A DNA stretch of 64,000 nt from Bordetella genomosp. 8 (GTDB lineage Bacteria; Pseudomonadota; Gammaproteobacteria; Burkholderiales; Burkholderiaceae_B): positions 868,001 through 932,000 of the forward strand of contig NZ_CP021108.1 in NCBI RefSeq assembly GCF_002119685.1, read 5' to 3'. The notes under the pieces are model-generated. The model was not told where the DNA came from. It did not search any database and worked only from the letters and a program-made list of their open reading frames with translations. This document shows positions 52,721 to 61,246 of this stretch, in pieces; the first letter of the stretch is position 1; the number at the start of each line of letters is the position of its first letter. The translations under genes and the position numbers were made by a program.

Positions 52721-53335
52721 TCAAGCGAGGGCAGGTTCGCCGGCGTGCGCCTCGATCTGCGCGCGGGCGCTTTCCAGCCCGGCGGCGGCGGCGTCCTCGC
52801 CCATGTTCAGTCCTTCGGCGTGGATGAAGGTGACGTCTTCCATGCCCAGGAAAGCCAGGACGATCTTCAGGTAGGAGGTCGCCTGGTCCAGCTCCGTGCC
52901 CACGGTCTTGCCGCCGCGCGCGGTCACCACGTAGACCTTCTTGCCGGTCAGCAGGCCTTGCGGCTTGCCGTCGACGTATTTGAAGGTGACCCCGGCGCGG
53001 GCGATGTAATCGATATAGGTCTTCAACTGGGCCGGAACATTGAAGTTGTAGACCGGTGCGGCGATAACCACGCGGTCGGCCTGGGTGATCTCGGCAATCA
53101 GTTCGTCGGCCAGGGTGGCCCTTTGGGTCTGTTCGGCCGAGCGTTGGTCGGCGGGTGTGAACAGCGCGCCCAGATGCCCGGCATCCACGTAAGGCAGCGG
53201 CTGCGCGCCCAGGTCGCGCGTGCGGATGGTCATTCCGGGATCAGCTTCGGCAAGCCGGCTGACCAACTGGTCGGCGACCTGGCGCGACTTGGAGTTGCTG
53301 CCCAGGATGGAGGAGTGGATAACGAGCATGTTCAT
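52721..53335 (-). CDS. azoR: FMN-dependent NADH-azoreductase
   Basis: A 204-residue flavodoxin-fold quinone/azo reductase: LVIHSSILGSNSKSRQVADQ (FMN phosphate loop), APVYNFNVPAQLKTYIDYI and the signature ARAGVTFKYVDGKPQGL. It reduces azo compounds and quinones with NADH. It is divergent from a LysR gene across a 115-bp gap with a palindrome, the usual arrangement for LysR-controlled azoR genes. Confidence 0.94.
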   Translation of the reverse strand: MNMLVIHSSILGSNSKSRQVADQLVSRLAEADPGMTIRTRDLGAQPLPYVDAGHLGALFTPADQRSAEQTQRATLADELIAEITQADRVVIAAPVYNFNVPAQLKTYIDYIARAGVTFKYVDGKPQGLLTGKKVYVVTARGGKTVGTELDQATSYLKIVLAFLGMEDVTFIHAEGLNMGEDAAAAGLESARAQIEAHAGEPALA

Positions 53336-53420
53336 GGCGGTTTCCCGAAAAGGTTGTCTGCGATGGGGAAACTTTACGCAAGACCATTCGGCGCAAAAAG
53401 GGGGTTAAGATGAACGGTTC

Positions 53421-53436
53421 GTTCTATTAATAGGAC
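53421..53436. promoter_or_regulatory. Palindrome between azoR and lysR
   Basis: GTTCTATT-AATAGGAC, 7 of 8 arm positions paired with CTATTAATAG perfect at the core. It is 15 bases before the LysR start and 86 from azoR. It fits a LysR or quinone-responsive operator; TATTAA could also serve as a -10. Confidence 0.5.
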
Positions 53437-53450
53437 AATAGGCGGCGGGC

Positions 53451-54374
53451 ATGCAGGATCTGAACGACCTCTATTACTTCTCCCAGGTGATCGAATTCGG
53501 CGGATTCAGCGCCGCGGCTCGGGCGCTGAATATTCCCAAATCGCGCTTGTCCAGGCGTATCGCGGAGCTGGAAGCGAGTCTGGGCGTGCGGCTGATCCAG
53601 CGCAGCACCCGTCGCTTGCGGCTGAGCGCGGCCGGTGAACGCTACTTGCAGTATTGCCGCGAGATTTCCGCGGCCGCGCGTGCCGCGAACGACGCCATGC
53701 AGCACTTGAAATCCGCGCCCTCGGGGCCGGTGCGCGTCAGTTGTCCGGTGGCGATCGCGCAATGGATGGTGGCCCCGATACTGCCCGAATTTCTCGACGC
53801 CTGGCCGGAAATCCGGGTGGAACTGATGGTGACCAACCGCCCGGTCGACCTGATCGCCGAAGGGGTGGACCTGGCGATCCGCGTACGCGAGCGATTGAAC
53901 ACGGATGCCGACTTCGTCGTGCGGCATCTGGGCCAGGCTTCGGGACTGCTGGCGGCCAGTCCCGCCTATCTGCAACGCTGGGGCCAACCCGCGAGCGTGC
54001 AAGAGTTGAGCGATCACGCCGCGCTGTACTTTGCGTCGCCGGGCGAAACGCCACGCTGGACGCTGGTGGACGAGCAAGGGTCCCGCGTCGACGTGCCCAT
54101 CAAGCCCGTGCTGGTGTGCAACGACTTCACCGTGCTGGTGGAGGCCGCCGTGCGCGGACGCGGCATCGCGCTTCTGCCGGTCACCGCTACGCATGAGGAG
54201 CGCCGGCAGGGCCGCCTGGTACGGGTGCTGCCGGAATGGCAATCGCAGAGCGGCATCCTGCATTGCATCTATCCTTCGCGCCATGGCATGACGCCGGCCG
54301 TGCGTGTATTGCTGGATTTCCTGACCGAGCGGCTGAAGACGTCCTTCCAGCAACAGTCGCTGGCCCTGGCCTAG
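53451..54374 (+). CDS. LysR-family regulator
   Basis: A 307-residue LysR regulator starting MQDLNDLYYFSQVIEFGGFSAAARALNIPKSRLSRRIAELE, with effector blocks VTNRPVDLIAEGVDLAIRVRE. It is of the same subgroup as the first LysR of the window (DLNDFYFF start). It is divergent from azoR, its likely target. Its stop overlaps the convergent UdgX gene stop (CTAG shared by both). Confidence 0.93.
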   Translation: MQDLNDLYYFSQVIEFGGFSAAARALNIPKSRLSRRIAELEASLGVRLIQRSTRRLRLSAAGERYLQYCREISAAARAANDAMQHLKSAPSGPVRVSCPVAIAQWMVAPILPEFLDAWPEIRVELMVTNRPVDLIAEGVDLAIRVRERLNTDADFVVRHLGQASGLLAASPAYLQRWGQPASVQELSDHAALYFASPGETPRWTLVDEQGSRVDVPIKPVLVCNDFTVLVEAAVRGRGIALLPVTATHEERRQGRLVRVLPEWQSQSGILHCIYPSRHGMTPAVRVLLDFLTERLKTSFQQQSLALA

Positions 54375-55894
54375 GGCTGTGCGGCGGCCGACAGATCGCG
54401 CGCGCGCGTGATGGCGCGGGCGATGCCGGCGACGATCTCTTCGCGCGCCGCCGCATTGTCCACCCGCAGTGCATAGGAGGGATGCCAGGTGGCGACCAGC
54501 CAGGCGTCGCCCAGCCTGACGGGGGCGTCCAGATAATCCCGCATGCTGACCTTGCGATGCAGGAGCGCGCCAAGCGCGGTGGCGCCCAGGGTCACGATAA
54601 CGGCCGGCCGCACGCGCGCCAGTTCTTCTTCCAGCCAGTGCGCGCAGGCATCCACTTCCTGTTGGGCGGGAGTTTTGTGCATGCGCCGCTTGCCCCGCGG
54701 GAACCACTTGAAGTGCTTCACCGCATTGGTCAGGAAAAGGTCCTGGCGCGGCACGTCGGCGCGTTGCAGGGCTTCGTTCAACACCTGTCCGGCCGGCCCG
54801 ACGAAAGCGCGGCCCGCAAGGTCTTCCTGATCGCCCGGTTGTTCGCCCACCAGCATGATGCGGGCGGCCGCGGGCCCTTCGCCCGCCACGGCTTGCGTGG
54901 CGTGGCGCCAGAGTTCGCAGCGACGGCATTCGTCCAGGGTGGTCGGCGTCGGGCGGGCGGGCTGCGCTTGCCGCGCATCGACGGCCACCTGCTTGCCGCC
55001 CATGGCGCCCACCGTGTTGGCCTGCGCCACGCGGCGCGCGCCGTTGCGCGCTTCGGCGATCATGCCGGGGATCAGGGGGCCTTCCGGCAGGCCTTTCCAG
55101 AAGCGCACCGGCATCTGCCGATGCAAGGCGCTTTCGTTCAGCCGCGCGGGATTGAAGATATTTCGGTAGTAGGCCAGCCAGAGTGGTTCGGCCTGGTCGC
55201 GCGCGGCGCCCGCGCGTATGGCGTCGGCGTCGGGCGGCGCGTTGGTCAGGTGCAGCGCCTGGCCATCCCATAGCGCGGCGCCCTGTGGGGTGCCGATCAG
55301 CCAGGACGATTTGCCCATGCGGCGCGCGAAGTGCTCGGCGGCGTAGGCCAGGACGTCGTGGTCGGGTTCGTACCACGACCGGTACTCAGGCATCGCGCCC
55401 GGCTCGCCCTGATGGAAACGCACGTAGGCGATCATGTCGTGCTTGGCGCGCCGCACCGATTTGGCCATGGCGTGCAGTTGCTGGCCGTCTTCGTCCGCCG
55501 CTGACTCCACCGCGCGATCGCCCTGATGCCAGCGCCACAGTACCCGGTAAAGGAAGGCCCACCGGCGTGGCGAACGAAAGAGCGCGGCGTCCTGCAGCAG
55601 CGTCGCGAGGCTTCTGGAAATGCGTACCGCGGGCGCCGCGGTCCCGGCCGCCGGGGTGTCCGGTGCGGCCGATGCGTCCGCTGGACCCTGTGCCGTGGCC
55701 GGCGCGGCGTGGACGTCGCCCGCCGCGTAGTCAAGCGACATCTGCTCGGCTCCGCCGCCGCCGGGCAACGGCAGCTGTTCTACCCACGTTACGGCTTCCG
55801 GCGGCCAACCACGGGCAAGCGCGCGCAGCGCCTGATTGCGCCAGCCTGCATAGCCGTCCTGTACCGTCAGTGTCGGCGGCGGAGCGTCCTTCAT
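54371..55894 (-). CDS. udgX: UdgX-family uracil-DNA glycosylase fused to DUF4130-like domain
   Basis: A 507-residue two-domain DNA-repair protein. Residues 1-270 form the DUF4130-like domain that accompanies radical-SAM partners. Residues 315-507 are UdgX: Cys323/Cys326 begin the Fe-S site, GEQPGDQED (350-358) is motif 1, KRRMHKTP (402-409) is the R-loop with His406, and TWHPS (469-473) is motif 2. In UdgX that His forms a covalent bond to uracil-excised DNA. The start overlaps the radical-SAM gene stop (ATGA). Confidence 0.9.
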   Translation of the reverse strand: MKDAPPPTLTVQDGYAGWRNQALRALARGWPPEAVTWVEQLPLPGGGGAEQMSLDYAAGDVHAAPATAQGPADASAAPDTPAAGTAAPAVRISRSLATLLQDAALFRSPRRWAFLYRVLWRWHQGDRAVESAADEDGQQLHAMAKSVRRAKHDMIAYVRFHQGEPGAMPEYRSWYEPDHDVLAYAAEHFARRMGKSSWLIGTPQGAALWDGQALHLTNAPPDADAIRAGAARDQAEPLWLAYYRNIFNPARLNESALHRQMPVRFWKGLPEGPLIPGMIAEARNGARRVAQANTVGAMGGKQVAVDARQAQPARPTPTTLDECRRCELWRHATQAVAGEGPAAARIMLVGEQPGDQEDLAGRAFVGPAGQVLNEALQRADVPRQDLFLTNAVKHFKWFPRGKRRMHKTPAQQEVDACAHWLEEELARVRPAVIVTLGATALGALLHRKVSMRDYLDAPVRLGDAWLVATWHPSYALRVDNAAAREEIVAGIARAITRARDLSAAAQP

Positions 55895-57114
55895 AGCAAC
55901 GATAATTGCTGGGGCGCCTGCGTGAGCGAACGCCGCAATTGCTCGGAAGGCGGCTCGGCCAGGCCCGGCCGATAATCCTGCACCACGATGAAAGGCTTGA
56001 CCTTGTCCATCGCGCAGCGCAGCCGCACCAGGTCCTGGTAGCGCACTGCCCGCAGCCGGCGCAGATCGGCCAGCCGCTTGGCATTGCGCATGCCTATGCC
56101 CGGCACGCGCGCGATCAGCTGCTGCGGCGCGCGGTTGATGTCCACCGGGAAGGATTCGCGGTGCGCCAGGGCCCAGGCCAGCTTGGGATCGATGTCCAAC
56201 GGCAGGTCCCCCGCGGCGGGCAGCAATTCTTCCGCGCGGAATCCGTAGCCGCGCAGCAGGAAGTCGGCCTGGTACAGGCGGTGTTCGCGCAGCAGCGGTG
56301 GCGCTTGCGCCGGCAGGGCGGTGGGGCTGTCCGGTATGGGGCTGAACGCGGAGTAGTACACGCGCTTCAGCTTGTAGGAGCCGTACAGCGTTTGCGCCGT
56401 CTGCAGGATGGTGCGATCGTCGGCGTCGTCCGCGCCCACGATCATCTGGGTGCTCTGGCCCGCCGGCGCATGGCGCGGCGGCCGCTTGGCGCCCTTGGAT
56501 TCTTCCTGCGCGTTTTCCTGGTCCAGGCGGATGGAGCCCATGGCGCGCTTGATCGTATGGGCGCTCTTTTCCGGCGCCAGCCGTTGCAGGCCGCCATCGG
56601 TGGGCAGCTCGATGTTGACGCTCAGGCGATCGGCGTACCGGCCCGCTTGCGAGATCAGCTTGGGATCGGCATCGGGTATCGTCTTCAGGTGGATGTAGCC
56701 ACGGAAATGATGGTCTTCGCGCAGCGAGCGCGCCACGTGCACCAGCTGCTCCATGGTGTAGTCCGCGCTGCGAATGATGCCGGAGCTCAGGAACAGGCCG
56801 TCGATATAGTTGCGGCGGTAGAAATCCATGGTCAGGTCGACCACTTCGCGTGGCGCGAAGCGGGCGCGCGGCACGTTGCTGGACCGGCGGTTGACGCAAT
56901 ACTGGCAGTCGTACTGGCAGAAATTGGTCAGCAGGATTTTCAGCAGCGATACGCACCGCCCATCCGGCGTGAAGCTGTGGCAGATGCCGGCTCCAGTGCT
57001 CGCCCCCAGCCCGTCAAGGCCACGGCTATCCCTTTTGGGTGCGCCGCTGCTGGCGCAGGACGCGTCGTACTTGGCCGCATCCGCAAGAATTTCCAGCTTG
57101 GTAAGCAGTTCCAT
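55891..57114 (-). CDS. Putative DNA modification/repair radical SAM protein
   Basis: A 407-residue radical-SAM protein partnered with UdgX. The cluster motif is C66-x3-C70-x2-C73 (CQYDCQYC), followed by SSGIIRSADYTMEQL and SVNIELPTDGGLQRLAPEK. The C-terminal helix-hairpin-helix (ARVPGIGMRNAKRLADLR) suggests DNA contact. The family is always linked to UDG-like proteins and its reaction is unknown. The promoter carries a LexA box, so the two genes form an SOS-type operon. Confidence 0.9.
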   Translation of the reverse strand: MELLTKLEILADAAKYDASCASSGAPKRDSRGLDGLGASTGAGICHSFTPDGRCVSLLKILLTNFCQYDCQYCVNRRSSNVPRARFAPREVVDLTMDFYRRNYIDGLFLSSGIIRSADYTMEQLVHVARSLREDHHFRGYIHLKTIPDADPKLISQAGRYADRLSVNIELPTDGGLQRLAPEKSAHTIKRAMGSIRLDQENAQEESKGAKRPPRHAPAGQSTQMIVGADDADDRTILQTAQTLYGSYKLKRVYYSAFSPIPDSPTALPAQAPPLLREHRLYQADFLLRGYGFRAEELLPAAGDLPLDIDPKLAWALAHRESFPVDINRAPQQLIARVPGIGMRNAKRLADLRRLRAVRYQDLVRLRCAMDKVKPFIVVQDYRPGLAEPPSEQLRRSLTQAPQQLSLL

Positions 57115-57125
57115 GGCTGAGGATA

Positions 57126-57145
57126 TGCTGTGTTTATATCCAGTA
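57126..57145. promoter_or_regulatory. LexA (SOS) box
   Basis: TG-CTGTGTTTATATCCAG-TA: CTG-N10-CAG at 57128-57143, 16 of 20 positions equal to the E. coli consensus. It lies 11-31 bases before the radical-SAM start, overlapping the expected promoter. This predicts DNA-damage induction of the radical-SAM/udgX operon. Confidence 0.75.
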
Positions 57146-57258
57146 TTATACGCAGCCTGCCCGCCCGTGCCGTGCGGGGTTCAAGGCAGAGCAGCGCGCG
57201 GCCGGGGCTAGGCTGACCGGCCCGCACGGGGCCGGCAACGGCACCAGCGGCGGCTCTG

Positions 57259-57468
57259 CTAACGGGTCTTCTTCAAGGCCTCGGCCTTATGGATTGCCGT
57301 CTTGCCGGTGCGGGCGCTCTTCACCTCATATTGCGGGTGATCCGGCGACGCCTTCGCCACATGGCCGCCGGCCTTCGACGTTCCCGTCACCTTGCGCGTG
57401 ACGGTGCCTTCCGTCCGCCCCTGGGAGGTTTCCCATTGGACCTTGTCACCCTTCGAAAGATTGACCAT
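57259..57468 (-). CDS. DUF2945 (HVA1/Tudor-like) small protein
   Basis: A 69-residue beta-rich protein: VNLSKGDKVQWETSQGRTEGTVTRKVTGT, then PQYEVKSARTGKTAIHKAEAL. This is the hypervirulence-associated Tudor-like domain family. The ATG at 57468 with GGAG upstream is preferred over a longer in-frame start. Function unknown; often found with stress genes. Monocistronic. Confidence 0.85.
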   Translation of the reverse strand: MVNLSKGDKVQWETSQGRTEGTVTRKVTGTSKAGGHVAKASPDHPQYEVKSARTGKTAIHKAEALKKTR

Positions 57469-57605
57469 GCCGCATCTCCGGAACGCGGCACCGAGCGGCC
57501 GCTGTGCTGACCCGCGACGCAATGCTCGTGCCGCTGGAGAACCCATTTCGCGGGTGCGGTTTGGTCTGATTCATATGTTGGGGTTGCATCGCGGCCTTGC
57601 CGAAG

Positions 57606-57633
57606 TGTCAGAAAAACTGGTAAATTTCTGACA
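57606..57633. promoter_or_regulatory. Perfect 9-bp-arm palindrome before the AbiE-type pair
   Basis: TGTCAGAAA-(10 bp)-TTTCTGACA, arms identical over nine bases. It ends at the AGGAG of the antitoxin gene, so a bound antitoxin would block transcription or translation initiation. AbiEi-type antitoxins are known to autorepress through paired inverted sites. Confidence 0.8.
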
Positions 57634-57644
57634 GGAGAACGGTC

Positions 57645-58238
57645 ATGCAACGGTTGAGCGAACAAATCCTGACTCATACGGAAACCTTGCCGGAAGGCAG
57701 CCCCATTTCGGCTAAAAGCCTGCTGCACCTGGGCAATCGTGCTGCTTTGGATCAAGCCTTGTCACGTTTGACCGCGCGCGGGCGGTTGATCCGTGCCGGG
57801 CGGGGCGTTTATCTCCGGCCAGTGCCTACCCGTTTTGGCGTCAGGACCCCTTCCGTCGAGCAGGCAGTCGACGCCCTCGCCACTCAGCGTGGTGAAGTGA
57901 TCGTGCCGAGCGGGGCGGCGGCGGCCAATTCGCTTGGGCTGACGACACAGGTGCCGGTTCGCACCGTTTATCTGACGTCTGGTCGCAGTCGGAAGATGAG
58001 TTTCGGCAAACAGGTCATCGAACTGCGCCACGCTCCGCGATGGCAACTCGCGCTCGCCGACAAACCTGCTGGCGAGGCCGTGCGGGCGCTGGCTTGGCTA
58101 GGGCCCGAAAGGGCGGAGTCAGCCCTGAAAATGTTGAAGCGCAGGCTCGCGCCAGGTAGTTTCAATGAATTGGTCGCCGCAGTGCCTCAGTTGCCCACTT
58201 GGCTTGCACGCAGCGTAGGAAAGGTGGCGTATGGCTGA
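57645..58238 (+). CDS. AbiEi/DUF6088-type antitoxin
   Basis: A 197-residue protein with an N-terminal winged helix (PISAKSLLHLGNRAALDQALSRLTARGRLIRAGRGVY) and a C-terminal domain typical of AbiEi-like antitoxins (VPSGAAAANSLGLTTQVPVRTVYLTSG). It should neutralise the downstream nucleotidyltransferase and repress the operon through the upstream palindrome. Overlaps the toxin gene by 8 bases. The codon use is less GC-biased than neighbours, hinting at horizontal acquisition. Confidence 0.87.
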   Translation: MQRLSEQILTHTETLPEGSPISAKSLLHLGNRAALDQALSRLTARGRLIRAGRGVYLRPVPTRFGVRTPSVEQAVDALATQRGEVIVPSGAAAANSLGLTTQVPVRTVYLTSGRSRKMSFGKQVIELRHAPRWQLALADKPAGEAVRALAWLGPERAESALKMLKRRLAPGSFNELVAAVPQLPTWLARSVGKVAYG

Positions 58239-59250
58239 CGTCTTCCTCCAGCTTTCAGCCGGCGACCGTCAAGATGTGCTGGGCGTTGCGGCCGACAGGT
58301 CGGGACGGCCCGCACACCTCCTGGAAAAGGACATCTGGGTAGTCTGGGCACTGTCGACGCTTTATGGGTCGGCACTCGGCGAACATCTGGTATTCAAGGG
58401 CGGCACGTCGCTGTCGAAAGCCTATGGGGTCATTCGTCGATTCTCGGAAGACGTGGACCTGACCTACGACATTCGATCCATCATGCCGGAAATGGCGGAC
58501 AGCAAGGGTGAAGCTCTGCCAAGAACCCGCAGCGAAGAGAGGCGGTGGTCTTCGGAAGTGCGCAAACGCCTTCCGGAGTGGGTGGCCGGGGCAGCGAAGC
58601 CGATCATTGCAGACGCGCTGCAGGCCGATGCCCTCCCCGCTACGGTCCGCCCGGAGGGCGAAAAGCTGTACATAGACTACGAGCCCGTGGCCGGAGGTTC
58701 CGGCTATGTACCACCAAGTGTCATGCTCGAATTCGGCGCGAGATCGACTGGGGAGCCCGCGAGCCCACGCACGGTGGCCTGTGATGCATCCGATGTGATG
58801 GAAGGCCTGCTATTCCCCACTGCACGCCCTCGTGTGATGCACGCCGAACGTACCTTTTGGGAAAAAGCCACGGCGATCCACGTGTTCTGTTTGCAGGAGC
58901 GCCTCCGAGGCGACCGATTCGCGCGGCACTGGCATGATGTCGTGCGACTGGATGAGGTAGGTCTAGTCGACGCGGCCTTCGCCGATCGTGAGCTGGCGGA
59001 TGCCGTAGCCAGACATAAAGGCATGTTCTTCGCCGAAAAAGCCGCTGATCGCGCTTCCATCGATTACGCCGCTGCTGTAAACGGCGGCTTGCACCTCGTG
59101 CCAGGCGGCATGGCGTTCAAAGCTTTGCAGGACGACTACGCACGCATGGTCGAGGATGGGCTGCTGCTGGATGATGCCGAGCCGTTCGAAGAACTCATGG
59201 GACGATGCGCCGATATCGCCGTGCGCGCCAATCGCGCTTCCAAGCCGTAG
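58231..59250 (+). CDS. AbiEii/AbiGii-type nucleotidyltransferase toxin
   Basis: A 339-residue nucleotidyltransferase: FKGGTSLSKAYGVIRRFSEDVDL with GG-T/S at 57-60 and metal Asp74/Asp76, then HAERTFWEKATAIHVF. This is the type IV AbiEii/MenT-like fold that transfers nucleotides to tRNA or other targets and causes growth arrest or phage abortive infection. It is coupled to its antitoxin. All visible catalytic residues are intact. Confidence 0.88.
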   Translation: MADVFLQLSAGDRQDVLGVAADRSGRPAHLLEKDIWVVWALSTLYGSALGEHLVFKGGTSLSKAYGVIRRFSEDVDLTYDIRSIMPEMADSKGEALPRTRSEERRWSSEVRKRLPEWVAGAAKPIIADALQADALPATVRPEGEKLYIDYEPVAGGSGYVPPSVMLEFGARSTGEPASPRTVACDASDVMEGLLFPTARPRVMHAERTFWEKATAIHVFCLQERLRGDRFARHWHDVVRLDEVGLVDAAFADRELADAVARHKGMFFAEKAADRASIDYAAAVNGGLHLVPGGMAFKALQDDYARMVEDGLLLDDAEPFEELMGRCADIAVRANRASKP

Positions 59251-59322
59251 GCAGTCATAATTGCGCACTGCAAGCGGCGACGCCCGCTTTCAACGTGGAT
59301 ACACCACTTTCATACGTGCATA

Positions 59323-60561
59323 TCAAGCAAACGAATCGACAGGATCGCTTTGCAGGAGCTTGCGCATCGCGAGCACGACGGCAAGGGCGCTCATGGTCAG
59401 GGTCGCGAGCAACACGGAGGCGGCCACGCTGGCGTCCATGGAGAATGTCAGCTGGGTGGCGCGCTCCAGCACCTTGTAGAGCAGCGCCGTGACGGCAAGG
59501 GACGCCGCGAACGTCGCGACGGCGACGAAGAGTGCCAGCTGGATCACCAAGGCCAGCAGTAAGCCATGGTCGCGTCCGGCGGCGCGCAGGACGGCGTATT
59601 CGGCCAGGTTCTTTTCGATGATTCCGTGCAGCACTTCCAGCACGAACACCACGCCGATCATGATCCCGACCAGGATACCGAAGTTGGTGACGATGCCCAG
59701 CGGCGTGCGATGGATGAAATGGTTGCGCTCGGCCGCGATGAAGTCTTCCTTCAGCCATACCTGTGCGCTGCCGCGCATGCGCCGCCCCAGTTCGTCGCGG
59801 ACGCGTTCGGCGTTCGCGCCGGGGACGATCTTGACCAGGCCCAGCGTAACGCGGTCCGCGGGGTGATCGAACAGGCGGGAGAAATCCTGGTCGCTGACGA
59901 TCAGGCTGCCTGGAAAGTTGAAGTCCGGTCCCAGCTGGAAGGTGCCGATCAGATCGATGTAGAGTGGCGCAGCGATGCCGTTCCCTGTTGGCGCACGCCC
60001 CTGCCGTTGGCCGTCGACGACGTTGCCGGGGCCTCTCGCATTGCGCAGATAGACCCGAGGTATTGCGCCGTCGTTCACCTGCTCGACGCGATCGGCGAAC
60101 GGGCCGCGCGACAGCGCGTCGATCAGCCCGGCGGCGGGCTGGCGCAGCCGCTTCTGCTGCTGCGCCAGTCCGGGAGCGTGTAGCGCGGCGTCCGCCGGGT
60201 CCACGCCGATGACGCGTGCCGAGAGCGGTTCGCCGTGCGGGGTCATGCTCAATCGGGCCATGCGCACGTACACAGGGGTCGCGCTGCGCACGCCTGCGAC
60301 GTCCCGCGCCTGGTAGACCAGGCCCCGCGCGAACCATGGCGGGGTATGCGCGATGGTTTCGAACTGCGAACTGGACAGCACGATATCGGCATCGAGCGCG
60401 CGATCGAAGTTCAGCACGCTATCCGTGAGCGCGTTCCTGAACCCCACTTGGACGAAGACCAGCACCACGGCCACGCAGACGCCGGCAAGCGCCGCGACCA
60501 ATCCCAGGTCTTTGTGGCCCAGCTGGCGCAGGGCGAAATTCGTCGATATCGGCAGCGCCAT
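59323..60561 (-). CDS. DevC-like ABC exporter permease (orphan)
   Basis: A 412-residue permease of the MacB/DevC type: helix at about 20-42, a large periplasmic domain to about 285, and three C-terminal helices (GILVGIMIGVVFVLEVLHGII; LALFVAVATFAASLAVTALL; ASVLLATLTMSALAVVLAM). DevC proteins normally work with a DevB membrane-fusion protein and a DevA ATPase; neither is beside it. The gene is alone between the toxin gene and a 334-bp gap. Partners may be elsewhere. Confidence 0.85.
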   Translation of the reverse strand: MALPISTNFALRQLGHKDLGLVAALAGVCVAVVLVFVQVGFRNALTDSVLNFDRALDADIVLSSSQFETIAHTPPWFARGLVYQARDVAGVRSATPVYVRMARLSMTPHGEPLSARVIGVDPADAALHAPGLAQQQKRLRQPAAGLIDALSRGPFADRVEQVNDGAIPRVYLRNARGPGNVVDGQRQGRAPTGNGIAAPLYIDLIGTFQLGPDFNFPGSLIVSDQDFSRLFDHPADRVTLGLVKIVPGANAERVRDELGRRMRGSAQVWLKEDFIAAERNHFIHRTPLGIVTNFGILVGIMIGVVFVLEVLHGIIEKNLAEYAVLRAAGRDHGLLLALVIQLALFVAVATFAASLAVTALLYKVLERATQLTFSMDASVAASVLLATLTMSALAVVLAMRKLLQSDPVDSFA

Positions 60562-60895
60562 CGCGGCCCTTCAATGCGTCCGTGGCGGGCCCGCACGGGC
60601 AGGCGCGCCTGATCCACGGCAACATAACCCACCCACGCCGGTTTGGCACGAAGTAGGTACATGCATGTGATGTTTTGACAACGTCAGTGGCCGCACCATG
60701 CGAACGGCGTCATCCGGGCCCTGGCAAGCGGCGGGCTGGCCTAGGGATTACCCTCGATTCTGAAAAATTGATTCTCGCCATGACGATTTATCCGCCGCTC
60801 GCGCGCGCGCAGAATCCTGGCCATACGGAAGGGCACGAACCAGGCGCCGATCTTGGTGCCCCGCCCCCGAACTAAACAGGATGAGGAGTACAGCC
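60562..60895. other. 334-bp intergenic region with a probable devC promoter
   Basis: No gene is supported. On the minus strand TTGTCA (60676-60681) and TACCTA (60654-60659) with 16-bp spacing form a plausible devC promoter; the perfect palindrome ACATGCATGT (60659-60668) lies in its spacer. The part near 60870-60890 carries the GAGGAG-type ribosome binding site of the DUF4148 gene. No clear promoter for that gene is recognised. Confidence 0.4.
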
Positions 60896-61213
60896 ATGAA
60901 GATCAAGACGATTGTTTCCGCTTTGGTTCTGTCGGCCGCCGCCGTGGGCGTCGCCCAGGCGCAAACGACGCCATTCCAGGGCGTCTATGGCAAGCAGTAC
61001 AGCAATGTGACGCGCGACCAGGTCGCCCAGGAACTGCAGGCCGCGCGCGCCGCGGGGCAGATGGGCAACGAAGACATGGACAACCAGCCGTTCAAGGCCC
61101 AGCCCGCGGCCAGCGCGCCGCGTACCAGCGTGGCCACCGATGGCCAGCGTGACCCCAGCGGCCTGGGTCATGTGAAGTTCGGCGACACCGACAACACGCC
61201 GTTCCAAGGCTGA
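60896..61213 (+). CDS. DUF4148-type small exported protein
   Basis: A 105-residue protein with a signal peptide (cleavage near GVAQAQ-TTPF) and the DUF4148-like segment VTRDQVAQELQAARAAGQMG. The sequence TPFQG appears at the mature N-terminus and again at the very C-terminus, and NQPFK in between, a small internal repeat. The family is common and function unknown in Burkholderiales. A GAGGAG site lies upstream of the ATG. Confidence 0.75.
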   Translation: MKIKTIVSALVLSAAAVGVAQAQTTPFQGVYGKQYSNVTRDQVAQELQAARAAGQMGNEDMDNQPFKAQPAASAPRTSVATDGQRDPSGLGHVKFGDTDNTPFQG

Positions 61214-61246
61214 TCGGTATCCGCGCCCGTCCCATCCCCTTGCGTC

